Shown here piece by piece: positions 34,003 through 44,389 of a stretch of 64,000 nt of DNA. The notes under the pieces were generated by a model. It worked only from the letters and a program-made list of their open reading frames with translations, did not search any database and was not told where the DNA came from. Numbering within the stretch: position 1 is the stretch's first letter; each line of letters begins with the position of its first letter. The stretch is from positions 10,249,928-10,313,927 of the forward strand of contig NC_092361.1 of NCBI RefSeq assembly GCF_030848805.1, written 5' to 3'. Both the position numbers and the translations under genes were made by a program. The DNA comes from Temnothorax longispinosus (Eukaryota > Arthropoda > Insecta > Hymenoptera > Formicidae).

Positions 34003-34043
34003 TAACTACGTTTCGACCTCTATTTTGGGTCCTTATCAAGTTA
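34003..34043 (-). ncRNA. Hammerhead-like ribozyme motif, PLE2 minus copy
   Basis: Mirror of the motif at 36351-36391, in the terminal repeat of the minus copy; same fold. Confidence 0.55.
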
Positions 34044-34306
34044 ATGCTGAAACAAATCAGCCAATGTAAATTGCCGGTAATACATATACAATAGGAACAA
34101 TGCGAATTACATATTCAACTTACATAGATCAATGTGCGTCGAACATTATAAAATTACGAGTCATCGTTAAACATTAACAGGGCGGTAAGACAGAATGTAA
34201 ACTTCATGAGGCATGACCGTCACGTGTAGCGCCCATCGAACGACTGATACAATTGTGTCATGTCACGAATAATCACAAATACATAAATTGACATAGAGTG
34301 TAAAGT

Positions 34307-35571
34307 TTAGAAAGAAGCTATTATCCGATCGTAAACCAATGGGAGGTTTTCTGTGTCCTTCTGCAAATTTATAGCGTCGGTATGCTTTTTAATTAATATC
34401 ATTTCGGAAGTTTCACGCTTTTTGAGATTCTGCTCCTTATGTAAGATCGTGGCCTCTTGCCATTTAAAATTATGGTCAAAGTCTATTCTGTGCTTGCTGA
34501 CGACCGAATGCTGACTGGAATGCTTGTTAATGTCAGTACAATGCTCCTTAATGCGAGTCTCTAAATGGCGCTTAGTCTGACCGATGTAACAAGCATTGCA
34601 GTCTGAACAATCCAGTTTGTAGACAACGCCAGTGCATTTTTTACTCTCCATACTCAAGCCATACTTGCTGAAAATACGTCGTAAACCCTCACTAAAAGTT
34701 TTAATATACGGAATAGGAATATAACTTTTGAGATCAGGGATAGTCCGATCAGTACTGTTGTCGAATTCATCGTTATTTGACCGTTTGTTAATTTCAGCAA
34801 GTCTCCTTAAAATGTGTTTATCCACGAGAGGAGTCGGAAAGCAATTGTTCAACAAAATAGATTTTATCAAATTAATGTTATCGTTATGAAACCGTACGTC
34901 AGACAAAAGTATGGCGTGGTCGACCAAGTTAATGATGGTATTAATTTTGTATTTTAATGGATGACTGGAGAAGTAATTAATATAACGACCAGAGAATAAC
35001 GTTGGTTTACGATACCAATTAGTGACTAAACAATTATCGCTTCTGAAAACAGACGTGTCAAAGAAATTCAACAATTGCCTTTCTCCAACTCATAAGTGAA
35101 TTTAAGACGCGGATGATAATTATTAAAAGCACGGACGACGTCATCAAGTCGTGATCTGGGAATACACATGAAAATGTCGTCAACATAACGGCGGAATATC
35201 TCGATATGAAAGTCAAAGGACCGAAGGCAGCTAGTTTCACAGTCGTCCATTACAATATCCGCTAGAATAGGAGAAAGGGAGGAACCCATTGGACTACCGA
35301 AAATCTATTCAAAAAATTCGCCATTGAAGGAAAAACTAGTAGACTCCAAAATCAACCTAATCGCATGCAAGAACTGATCCAGACTCATCCGAGTCTCTCC
35401 CGAGATTGCATCCCACCTTTTTTCAATTTCAGTTAAAACAAGTTCAATGGGTATGTTCGTGAACAAAGCAACAACGTCGAGAGAGACCAAGACGTAATCA
35501 GGAGGGATGCTGTGTTGTTTCATGCTTTTCACAAACGACCAACTGTCCTTAACATACGAATTCGGTTTCAC
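34307..35571 (-). pseudogene. Penelope-like 2 reverse transcriptase and GIY-YIG endonuclease (minus copy)
   Basis: Three consecutive frames with one stop and one frameshift. The first has RT start SLDVVALFTNIPIELVL; the second has SPMGSSLSPILADIVMD and the catalytic box RRYVDDIF; the third (35074-34307) has NFFDTSVFRSDN, TNWYRKPTLFSGRYINYFS, a linker, and the endonuclease CSDCNACYIGQTKRHLETRI with the later CTDINK and SVVSKH. The YVDD and GIY-YIG residues are intact, so only two small lesions (near 35290 and 35070) break the polypeptide visible here. The N-terminus is truncated. Confidence 0.88.
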
Positions 35572-35667
35572 GAGTGTTTTATCTAAGATGTTGTGTAGAT
35601 AGGAGGCAATATTATATAGCGGGCTGCCAATAGCCGATACAATTATGCGTAATGGGTAACCATCCTT

Positions 35668-36087
35668 ATGGATCTTTGGATCTTGAGTACCTTATATACT
35701 GTTCCTAAGAAACTAGATGCACTAATTAAAAAAGGGAAGGACAAGTTGGAGAGTAAAAAATGCACTGGCGTTGTCTACAAACTGGATTGTTCAGACTGCA
35801 ATGCTTGTTACATCGGTCAGACTAAGCGCCATTTAGAGACTCGCATTAAGGAGTATTGTACTGACATTAACAACCATTTCAGTCAGCATTCGGTCGTCAG
35901 CAAGCACAAAATAGACTTTGACCATAATTTTAAATGGCAAGAGCCCACGATCTTACATAAGGAGCAGAATCTCAAAAAACGTGAAACTTCCGAAATGATA
36001 TTAATTAAAAAGCATACCGACGCTGTTTTGCAGAAGGACACAAAAAACCTCCCATTGGTTTACGATCGGATAATAGCTTCTTTCTAA
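35668..36087 (+). pseudogene. Penelope-like 2 endonuclease fragment (plus copy)
   Basis: 5'-truncated frame with YTVPKKLDALIKKGKDKL, then CSDCNACYIGQTKRHLETRI and the C-terminus to RIIASF-stop, matching the minus copy with a few substitutions (for example KEYC for KEHC, which removes a conserved histidine). Confidence 0.85.
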
Positions 36088-36350
36088 ACTTTACACTTTA
36101 TGTCAATTTATGTATTTGTGATTATTCGTGACATGACACAATTGTATCAGTCGTTCGACGGGCGCTACACGTGACGGTCATGCCTCACGAAGTTTACATT
36201 CTGTCTTACCGCCTTGTTAATGTTTAACGATGACTCGTAATTTTATAATGTTCGACGCACATTGATCTATGTAAGTTGAATACGTAATTCGCATTATTTC
36301 CATTGTATATGTATTACCGGCAATTTACGTTGGCTGATTTGTTTCAGCAT

Positions 36351-36391
36351 TAACTTGATAAGGACCCAAAATAGAGGTCGAAACGTAGTTA
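36351..36391 (+). ncRNA. Hammerhead-like ribozyme motif, PLE2 plus copy
   Basis: Helix I is UAAC/GUUA, the core strand UUGAUAAG, helix II GACC/GGUC, then GAA, self-complementary ACGU and A. Compared with element 1, three of the four helix I pairs are changed on both sides while core and helix II are kept. Such compensatory change supports a selected RNA fold. Confidence 0.6.
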
Positions 36392-36565
36392 CAATTATAA
36401 ATTATTGCCAGTCAGGCCGACTAATAAAAAGTTTTATATTCATTTATCACTGGCAAAAGATTATTTTTGTAAATAAAATAATCTCATTTTTTGAATTTAA
36501 AATAAAATGTATAGAACAAAAGCACGCAACCATGTATAGAACATAAAGAACATACATTACTTATT

Positions 36566-37569
36566 CAATATTTTCGTTATCTATTAGTGAAATAATCTCT
36601 CTTTGTAAGCAGTTCATCCTTTTTTGATCCTTAATCTTCCTTTCTAGATATAATATCCAGTATTTTAATTCATCTTCCATTTCATCGCTTTTTTATATGG
36701 TTTGCATTGCATTTTTGGCTACTGTCCAAAATTCATCTTTCGATTCTTTCGTCGAATCTTCATTTAAGGATTCAAATTTTCTTCTTTTACGTTGTGATGT
36801 TACACTGTGTAATTGGGTTGAATTACCACATGATGGAATTGGCTGAAGATTTGAGTCAGTATTTTCTACATAAAATAAATAATTCAATAAAAATTCATAT
36901 TTCACATAAAACATCCAAATATTGCATAAACATTAAATTATTAGATACATAAAATATATTAAGTAAGAAATAATACAATAATAAAATACATTATTAAATA
37001 AGAAAATATTGTATAATCTTTATCTTCTGCTTGTAAGATACTAGCAACATTTAAAAATTGTAGATCTTCGTTGTCATTTTCCTCAACTGAAGTATTGGAT
37101 TCTAAAAAGCTACATTGTTTGTTGGAAACCTACAAAGTATTAAAATTTCAATAGTTACATATACATATAGTTATAATATACTTCTGTAATTATAAAAAAT
37201 ATGTTATATTCTACTTACTATTATAGAAGATTCTCCTTTCCTGTGAGCAATATGAGGATCAAGAAATTTCATATCTTCAAATAACCACCATGTGGGTTTA
37301 TAAATATCATTAGTTAACATGCCACTTGATTTTGATGCCTTTATTTTGTTAAGGTAAACTAAATACTGCGATTGTAGATTATTTATTTTCTTTTTAGCAG
37401 CTTCTATAGATAAAGGTTGTGACGTTATTTCTTCATAATGCTGACATATTTGACGGAAAGCGTTTTCTTGTTTTGTTCGATTGTGGTAGTCGGCAGACTT
37501 TACAACATATAATGAAGGATGTTGCTCATATAGTGATAACAACGTTCTAATATTATCTTTACTATCCAT
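36566..37569 (-). CDS. MADF-domain partner protein of Harbinger 2 (probably broken at the end)
   Basis: Exon 1 starts at 37569 (MDSKDNIRTLLSLYEQHPSL) and encodes a MADF domain, a Myb-related DNA-binding fold: helix 1 with LLSLYEQHPSLYVV, then NAFRQICQHYEEI, KKKINNLQSQYLVYL and WWLFEDMKFLDPH. A good donor (aatagtaagt) follows near 37218. Further exons are likely at about 37131-37030 (VSNKQCSFLESN...) and 36867-36690 (basic SQRKRRKFESLNED), where a stop precedes a conserved-looking tail (to 36566) that also occurs in the duplicated copies at 33.5 and 33.9 kb. MADF proteins accompany many insect Harbinger transposases; the role in targeting termini is inference. Confidence 0.68.
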
Positions 37570-37976
37570 ATTGCTAAAAATTAATTATTATATTCTTGCA
37601 TTTATATTGACATATAATATGTAAGTGTTAGCTGAACTTAACCTATATTTAAACATAATGCATTTTGTATATGTATAAAATTTATTCTGAGTAGATGTTA
37701 ATTAGTAATCTGTTTTATTTAAATGTATATATATTTATTCTTATTATTGCATACCAATATGTACGTTAAATTTTTTACAAAAGATCTGTATGTGCCGTGC
37801 CGTGATGCTCACACCTTTTTTATTTAGATATATATTGAAATATAGTACGAAAAAATGGGACATGATGCATTTTTGCTTCGACATTTTTAGATAACATTTT
37901 CACCAGAATTGCCTGTGTCCACCATCCGAGATCTAGTAATTTTGTCTCGGACCGAGAACTCAGACCGAGTTCTAGT

Positions 37977-38744
37977 CTCGAGTCAATCGTCAAATCACTT
38001 CGCGAGACGTTCGAAATCACCCTCGGTGATTGTAAAAACTTTGTCGGGTTGCAAATAAGTCGAGATAAAGTCAACAAAACGACGTTTATACATCAGCAAG
38101 CGTACACGAAACAAATCATCGAAAAGTTCGGTATGAAAAACGCGAAAGGTGTGACTGTTCCCGCAGACCCTCACACCGTGCTATATCCCGTCGAGTCGGG
38201 AGACGAAGAACGAGAGAGCGTGCCGTATTGTGAACCCATCGGGTCGCTAATGTTTTTAACAATTGTTTCTTGACCGAACATCGCGTATGCCGTTAACTCT
38301 GTAAGCAGGTTCCTAAATCGACACAACTCGAGTCATTGGCAGGCTGTAAAGTGTAAAACGCATTTTCGCGTACCTAGTCAACAGTGTAGATGTAAAAATA
38401 GAGTATCAAAAACATGGCGTTGAATTCAATCTGATTGGTTTCTTAGACGCCGACTATACTGGCAATGTCGAAACGAGGAGGTCTACGACCGGTTACGTTT
38501 TTAGCGTCGCGAACGGAGCGGTGACTTTTGGTCATCGCAGCGTCAAAAATCGGTTTCATTGAGTACCGAATCTGAGTACATGGCAGCGGCCGGCGCAGCG
38601 AAAGAAGCCGTATGGCTGCGAAAATTGTTGAACGACGTCGGACGTCCACAAGACAAACCGACCGTGTTGCGAGTCGACAATCAGAGCGCGATTCGTCTCA
38701 CATCAAAGAATCCTCAATTCCATCTGAGATCGATACATATAGAT
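37977..38744 (+). pseudogene. Copia RT C-terminus and RNase H (third block)
   Basis: Resumes with ESIVKSLRETFEITLGDC and FVGLQISRDK, then QQAYTKQIIEKFGMKNAKG of the copia RT/connection, a stop at about 38271, and RNase H: GFLDADYTGN, RRSTTGYVFSVANGAV, STESEYMAAAGAAKEAVWL and DNQSAIRL. It ends at HLRSIHID, inside the 9-bp duplication. Confidence 0.88.
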
Positions 38745-41090
38745 AAACAATCAATTTAGTAACAAAAGCCATGCGATCCAAGCTTAGGTCTTTTGGCAGC
38801 CTCATATTGGTTTCTGTATGCATATATACTATATATATACATATAAGTTTTTCCAAACCACTGCGCGTGTTTGCACAAGCTCGCGCACGAGCCTGACCTC
38901 GAGATTTTGTTGAGAAAGGAACAAATAAAAGAATCCGTTTATTGAGAGAGAGATTGTGTTTCGTGATTTATGTAATTAAGAAAATTTAGATCGGGCAGAA
39001 CTATACAAAGAATACCAACATTTGTTGCCTGGGGAAAGGAAAACTGCCCTAAAACCTTCCCAGTATTCGTAAACAAAATTATACATTTGTAATAGAAAAA
39101 TACAATATAAGTAAAATAAATGTATCAAATACACAAAAGAAAAAATGACTTGGTTATCATAGAACAGTCCTTTCTTTTGAATTATGAAAAGAGAAATATC
39201 TTTCTTAGATTCCTTGATATAATTCTGTATCATGAGATAATGTTATTTATAAAAGGAATTGAACTTAGTATGTAAGCATATAATGTATATTGACGAAGTC
39301 AAGCTCAGAATTAGTTGTTATTTATCAAAGAAAGGATCGTTCAAAACATCGACATAACTCAAATTAAAAACATGAATATCAGTGTAGATATAATTCAAAC
39401 AATCTTGGAAATAATGCATCAATCCTTTAGTTCAATCATGAATAATTATCATCGGCCTTGTCAATAATATTCTTCGTGAATCGAATATTAACTGAGTTTT
39501 ACAGAACTTGTGTATAAATCACGACAAAGGAATATATTACCCCATGAGCTATTATTAGGACACGAGCTATAATTACGACAAGAGCAAATACAAAGTCAAT
39601 GAATACAAAACAAGCATTTAATACGACATGAGTAATAAGTTTCAAATGAGTGTATTGAATTACACTTTTAAGAGGCCTTCGATCTTTGATTGACACATTA
39701 ATTCATCATAGAACAAACGTAATATTAGATAATTATTAATTCGCAAAATAATCACTAGGATAATATAAAGTAATTGAGTAAGAGATTCTATAGCAACGCA
39801 AGCAAACGGTTATTTGATAATTTTATCACAACGCCTGAAACGATTTATATGTATTTCGCAAGTAAAATATTCTAATTTAGTAGTGAATGTAACGAATGTA
39901 CGCAAGTTAACGTAATTAACTACAAAAGATATTATAGAATTGATTATGACAAATCAATCGCACGAAAGAAAGACTTACAGTTTGTTCATTGTAAAGAAAA
40001 TGGTTATTGTAGTTAAATCTATTATGATCAAGTCTCAAATAGTACGCAGGTACGCTCTGTTATGTTATCACGCAAGAAGACACTAAGTATCACTTTTATT
40101 ACACTCTATTTCTTACGAGTTAATGAAACAAATACAATATTGAATGAATCGTTAAATAAATGGTTGCAACCAAAAGAAAAGGATTAACGAATATTAATTT
40201 GACTGAGCTCGTTTATACAATTTTGACTCGAAATTAAATGTGCACCTCAAATGAGTTAACTTGCTCCCTGAATTTAGCAAGTCGCAAATTTGTAACCGTC
40301 AGGGGTTTAATTATCCCTTGCGGATCCCTTGAGTAACGTTAGGTGAAATTCTAACGCTCGTACTAAAACGGTTACCTCGGAATTGATGAGTTTAACTTTG
40401 AGTATATCTGAGTTCCTCGATGACTTCTAGTATAAAGCACGGAAATGCTTTCTTCGAACGTTTCTAAGATGGTCGTCCTCCTCGAGTCCAACAGCGCAGC
40501 CGGAATGATTTCACAGAGCCTGTGACACCTTTGTTGCGAGGATCGTTGTTTCCAGAATTAATTGATTAACAATCAACCGAAATGTTGATGGCTTTACGTT
40601 AAGCAGCACCTCTCGATTACTTCGCGATTCTATGACTCTATATAATTCACTGCGAAAAGTATGACGCAATTCAGTACGTTACGCTCAACAGATTAATACG
40701 TGTAAACGGCGACCGAAAGACGAATGCTCGCTCGCCGAGCTGCACGCCCCTCCCGACATGCTCAAGCATGCGCGGTAAACTTGCGCCTCGCCGCCTGGGA
40801 CGCAACGTAGTCGGCGCCGCTTGCGCGCCTTTTCACCGGCCTACGCAGAATGCGCGGCCTGACCTATCGCATTACAACTGCCAATAATGGCCGCAAAAAA
40901 ACACAACCTCTCTTTCTCTCTCTCTCTTTCTTTCAACTTCAAACAGCGCGCCAATTAAATTTTCGGACTTAAAACATAGTAATTATTAGAATTAAAAACC
41001 CCTTCCCTCCCCAAAATTAAATCGACTCGATTTAATTATCTAAAAACTGTAAATAAATTTATTGCGAAAAATATTACTTTAGCCAGGGTT

Positions 41091-41152
41091 CGAACCTGGA
41101 ACCTCCCTCATTCCATGTAGGGCGTGCGTCGTACCAATTCGACCACCGAGGC
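41091..41152 (-). repeat. tRNA-derived repeat (SINE-like), copy 1
   Basis: The complement reads GCCTCGGTGGTCGAATTGGT with an A-box-like segment, and later a perfect T-arm CCAGGTTCGAACCCTGG holding the B box GGTTCGAACC. There is no convincing anticodon stem and the 3' acceptor strand does not pair well, so it is not a functional tRNA. The following aatatttttcgcaataaatt is shared with the copies at 41361 and 50904. Confidence 0.7.
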
Positions 41153-41360
41153 ATATGGTAATATTCATCGCAATAACCGGTTAATAATAGTTTGAAACGT
41201 CTTTCTCAGGCGACGTGAATAAATAATAATAAGAGAAATAGGATCGTAACAATAAACAATAAATTTAGTAACAAAGCCATGCGATCCAAGCCTAGGTCTT
41301 TTGGCAGCCTCATATTGGTTTCTGTATGCATATATACTATATATATACATATAAGTTTTT

Positions 41361-41402
41361 CGAGGAATGAGGAAGGTTCCAGGTTCGAACCCTGGCTGAG
41401 GT
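41361..41402 (+). repeat. tRNA-derived repeat, truncated copy 2
   Basis: Only the 3' half is present: ggaatgaggaaggttccagg, ttcgaaccctggctgagg, then the shared tail aatatttttcgcaataaatt. Confidence 0.65.
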
Positions 41403-42287
41403 AATATTTTTCGCAATAAATTTCTTTACAGTTTTTATATAATTAAATCGAGTCGATTTAATTTCGGGGAGGGAAGAGGTTTTTAATTCTAACAATTACT
41501 GTGTTTTAAGTCTTAAAATTTAATCGGCGCGTAGTGGTTTGAAAAAACTTATATGTATATATATAGTATATGTTTGGCGCTCGCCACATTGTGCATATTG
41601 TAGTCAGTAGTTTAGTCACGTCCATATTCATGCGCTGTATTTAATCGTCTTTCGAATATCTATATGTTCTATATATCGTTTAATGTATCCGGTGACTCGC
41701 GCGAAACGTCGGCGGATCGCGATCGACGCGTAAAATCGATAGTTTCGCGACTCACCAATCGGTGCTGCCCTTGTTCACCCCACGAGGGCACCCGCATGAG
41801 GAAAGGAACAAGTACTCGCTCGCGATACTTTTCCAGCGCCGCGAGCACTCATCGTCAAGCATTCTGAGAGGACACACCTCTCATCAGACACTCATCGTCA
41901 CGACGTCTCGGGGTGCACACGCTATACGTGCACACTCGAACATCCAAGAGCCCACATAGAGCTCGCTCTCCGGAAGTGCGATTGCTTTCTCTGCCTGCCT
42001 TGCTTGCTGCCTTTGCTTGCCTTGCTGCCTTTGCCTGCGCTTGCTGCACATGCTGCCCACGAGCTTGCTAGAGAGACGAATTCTCCAGGAGACGACGGCC
42101 TCCCGAACGCGGTGAGTCGCATGTCGCATTTGCTTAAACGCTCCCCGAGCAGTATATATGCATACAGAAACCAATATGAGGCTGCCAAAAGACCTAGGCT
42201 TGGATCGCATGGCTTTGTTACTAAATTAATTGTTTATCGTTACGATCCTATTTCTCTTATTATTATTTATTCACGTCGCCTGAGAAA

Positions 42288-42478
42288 CATATAGATGTTT
42301 GTTATCATTATGTTCGAGAGAGAGTCGAAAATGGAGAGATTCTATTGGAATACGTGCCAACCGAGCGTCAACGAGCCGACGTGTTTACCAAGGCACTTTC
42401 GAAAGCCTTTTTCCACAAATTTCGCGAAAGTCTCGGGTTGCGAGAGTTATCGAGTATTTAAACGGCGGAAGTGTTGAA
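42288..42478 (+). pseudogene. Copia C-terminus (fourth block)
   Basis: HIDVCYHYVRERVENGEILL and then EYVPTERQRADVFTKALSKA are the conserved end of copia RNase H. A short frame follows to a purine-rich tract (aacggcggaagtg) just before the 3' LTR. Confidence 0.88.
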
Positions 42479-42480
42479 GT

Positions 42481-42709
42481 TGTTTAACATATACTCGTAA
42501 TGTTTGTTTTACGCGCGCATTGTGGCGCCTCGAGCGTAGCCGAACGTGCTGGTTGGTCGAGACAAAAGACAAGGCGAGAGTGAAAATTTGTTGTAACGAA
42601 TGCGTGGAGAACGAAACACGTTCGAGTTAAGACTCCCGTTCAATAAATATATTATCCGTATCATCTTCCTCTTATTTCTCCTTCCACCAATTCTGCGTAA
42701 AATCTAACA
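42481..42709 (+). repeat. Copia 3' LTR
   Basis: 229 bp from TGTTTAACATATACTCGTAA to ...AAATCTAACA, paired with 23035-23267. The BEL element begins 20 bp downstream. Confidence 0.93.
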
Positions 42710-42728
42710 CAAAAAATACGTATCTACT

Positions 42729-43330
42729 TGTTCGAGATTCCGTTAACGTTGCGCCGTCCGATCAGATGGCAGCATCGATCGGGTATCGACGCCGGATCAC
42801 CGCAGCAGCTTGCGCACGCACGGGCGCGCTCATCGCCAACGTCTTCCTCGCGATGTTCAGATTTGTACAAATGGCCGCGCTGTGACCAGACGTACGACGT
42901 GTGCTCTGTGTTTTTGCTCGAGATTCATTCCGAGTTGAAGTGCCCATCGCAGTGATTGAAGCTGCCAAAAGACTTTTCTAACATATAAAGCGACCGCTCA
43001 TCCAGCTCTACTCTGGTACATCAACACGACGACTCAGGCTCACATGTGCGCGAGTGCCGACCGCCACGTGTCTCACCGGCTCACGGGCTAATCATCACGA
43101 GGAGGGCAATTAATATAATTGTCTCGCCCACTCACGGACATTAAATACTTCTCATTTATACACCGCTCATCGTTTCTCAGGTCAGATTGTATATTTTTCG
43201 ACGCATTAAAGACGGCTCAGACTGTGGTCTGAGTTACACATAAATAAAGTGAATAATTCGTTAACACCTCCCACGCGCGTCTTTCTCATCCCGCTTCCAT
43301 CACCGGGAAAAATCAGCGATTTCGCGAACA
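42729..43330 (+). repeat. BEL 5' LTR and adjacent primer-binding site
   Basis: 602 bp. Promoter signals are not obvious. TTTGGTCCTTCGAGCCGG follows directly at 43331 and is the conserved start of the internal region in BEL elements, where the tRNA primer binds. The minus-strand remnant at 18842 shows the same phrase in diverged form. The polyadenylation signal is probably within cacataaataaagtg near 43240. Confidence 0.88.
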
Positions 43331-43669
43331 TTTGGTCCTTCGAGCCGGATGCGTGGAACTTAAAGTGTAACTCAGACACAGATCATGTGAACCGGGCATG
43401 CCCTTCACGACATGCCACGTGGACATTATCGCGCGCCTTCGCGAGTGAAGTACAGACATTCTCACGCGCGCTCGCAAGTGTTACACCGACATGTTCACGC
43501 GCTCTCGCCAGTGGCAGATAGACAGCATCACGTGCTCAATACATGACCTTAACGACTCTCGATTCGCATAGTGTTTTTCTCACGCTTCTCTCGAACGTTC
43601 TCGTTTCGTGCAGCATTTCTTACACGTGTCTCGACGTTTCTCAGGTGTTTCATCGTGCGCAGCTCAGGA

Positions 43670-44240
43670 ACGGCTCAACATGACGGAACCCGCAAAGGCG
43701 GGTACGGGCGGTACGGAGACCGCGACGCCGCTGCTCGAGGTACCACCGGCTCGCACATCGGAACGCCAAGCCTCACCCGTGCGCTTGTCCACGGAGCTCA
43801 TCCTAAATGAACCGCCTGGCGACGGTGCGGAATATTAGCGACACGCTGCCAGCTTGTGCAGAGGACATGCCGTTAGAGGAGGTCATCCAAATCTCAATGC
43901 ATCTCGAAGAGGCGAAAAAGGCGTTTCTCAAGGAGCATGCATATCTTGAAGCCTCATAGCCGTCGGCGCTCATTCAACAGCAAAGCGCACGTTGACAGCT
44001 CAGCATGCGGCAGCTCAACCGGCCCGCACGGCAGCATCTAACAGCTCCACAGTTTACCCGCGCGATTGTTGCAACGGCACTCACTTTATTGTGATGTGCA
44101 CGAAATTTAGGGATCTTTCAACAGGCGATCGACAAAAATTAGTCATACCACGGAGGCTTTGGTTCAAATGCCTCGGCCGCCACAACGTCCGCTCATGTAA
44201 AAGCTCACGGGGGTGCAAGAAGTGCACCAATTGACATCAC
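43670..44240 (+). pseudogene. BEL gag remnant
   Basis: Begins near 43680 (MTEPAKAGTGGTETATPLL), shifts frame near 43835, has a stop at about 43958, and ends with the BEL zinc region: CCNGTHFIVMCTKFRDLS, RRLWFKCLGRHNVRSC and CKKCTN. The last two are CCHC knuckles that would bind the RNA genome. Confidence 0.78.
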
Positions 44241-44389
44241 ACGAGGCTGCATGAGGCTCATCAGTCGAACTCATCAGCGAAGCCGATCACCAGCTCAGCT
44301 GCGTCAGCTCAATAGGAAGATGGTGCAATCGTCGCTCACTCATCTTTGGCCCGCTCATTACACTCAACATTACTAGCTACGGCCCTGGC

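Larger units (their letters stand above)
33965..36425. mobile_element. Penelope-like element 2, two copies head to head
   Basis: A longer minus copy (about 35640 down to 33965) and a short plus copy (about 35690 to 36425) meet at about 35660. Mirrored outer ends read ctgactggcaataatttata and its complement. The family differs from element 1 but shares architecture. The minus copy lacks about 60 bp (encoding YTVPKKLDALIKKGKDKL) that the plus copy retains, so the arms are not simple copies of each other. Confidence 0.85.
26841..37975. mobile_element. PIF/Harbinger transposon 2 (inside copia), itself full of insertions
   Basis: Inverted termini CTAGAACTCGGTCTGAGTTC (26841) and its mirror ending at 37975. 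Like Harbinger 1 it has a plus-strand DDE transposase (27330-33140, broken) and a minus-strand DNA-binding partner, but here the partner has a MADF domain (36566-37569). Stripped of nested elements (28278-32602, 32766-32989, about 33965-36425) it would be about 4.1 kb. The flanking copia has lost about 130 bp at the site, so no clean target duplication is seen. Confidence 0.72.
38745..42287. mobile_element. 3.5-kb insertion with 9-bp target duplication (Mutator-like?)
   Basis: CATATAGAT at 38736-38744 is repeated at 42288-42296, and the copia RNase H frame (…HID then VCYHYVRE) continues exactly across it. A module containing ccatgcgatccaagcctagg and agcctcatattggtttctgt occurs at 38765-38850 (plus), 41270-41355 (plus) and 42155-42225 (mirrored), giving inverted ends. 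The duplication length suits Mutator-like or related elements. The interior (38870-41060) is AT-rich without frames, then GC-rich near 40700-40900. Short tgcttgctgccttt repeats lie near 42000. No transposase. Confidence 0.65.
23035..42709 (+). mobile_element. Ty1/copia retrotransposon expanded by nested insertions
   Basis: Near-identical LTRs lie at 23035-23267 and 42481-42709. Between them copia coding sequence appears in order in four blocks: 23432-25113, 25471-26835, 37977-38744 and 42288-42478. The intervening sequence is accounted for by a 28S rRNA fragment, Harbinger 2 with its own nested elements, and a 3.5-kb insertion. The blocks carry frameshifts and stops, and the RT segment that should bear YxDD is missing at the Harbinger 2 site, so the copy is dead. 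The net copia length is about 4.4 kb. Confidence 0.88.

Noticed and set aside
41091..41152. Functional tRNA gene on minus
   Set aside because: A good T-arm and A/B boxes, but no consistent anticodon arm or acceptor stem; three related copies share a tail, as in a SINE.
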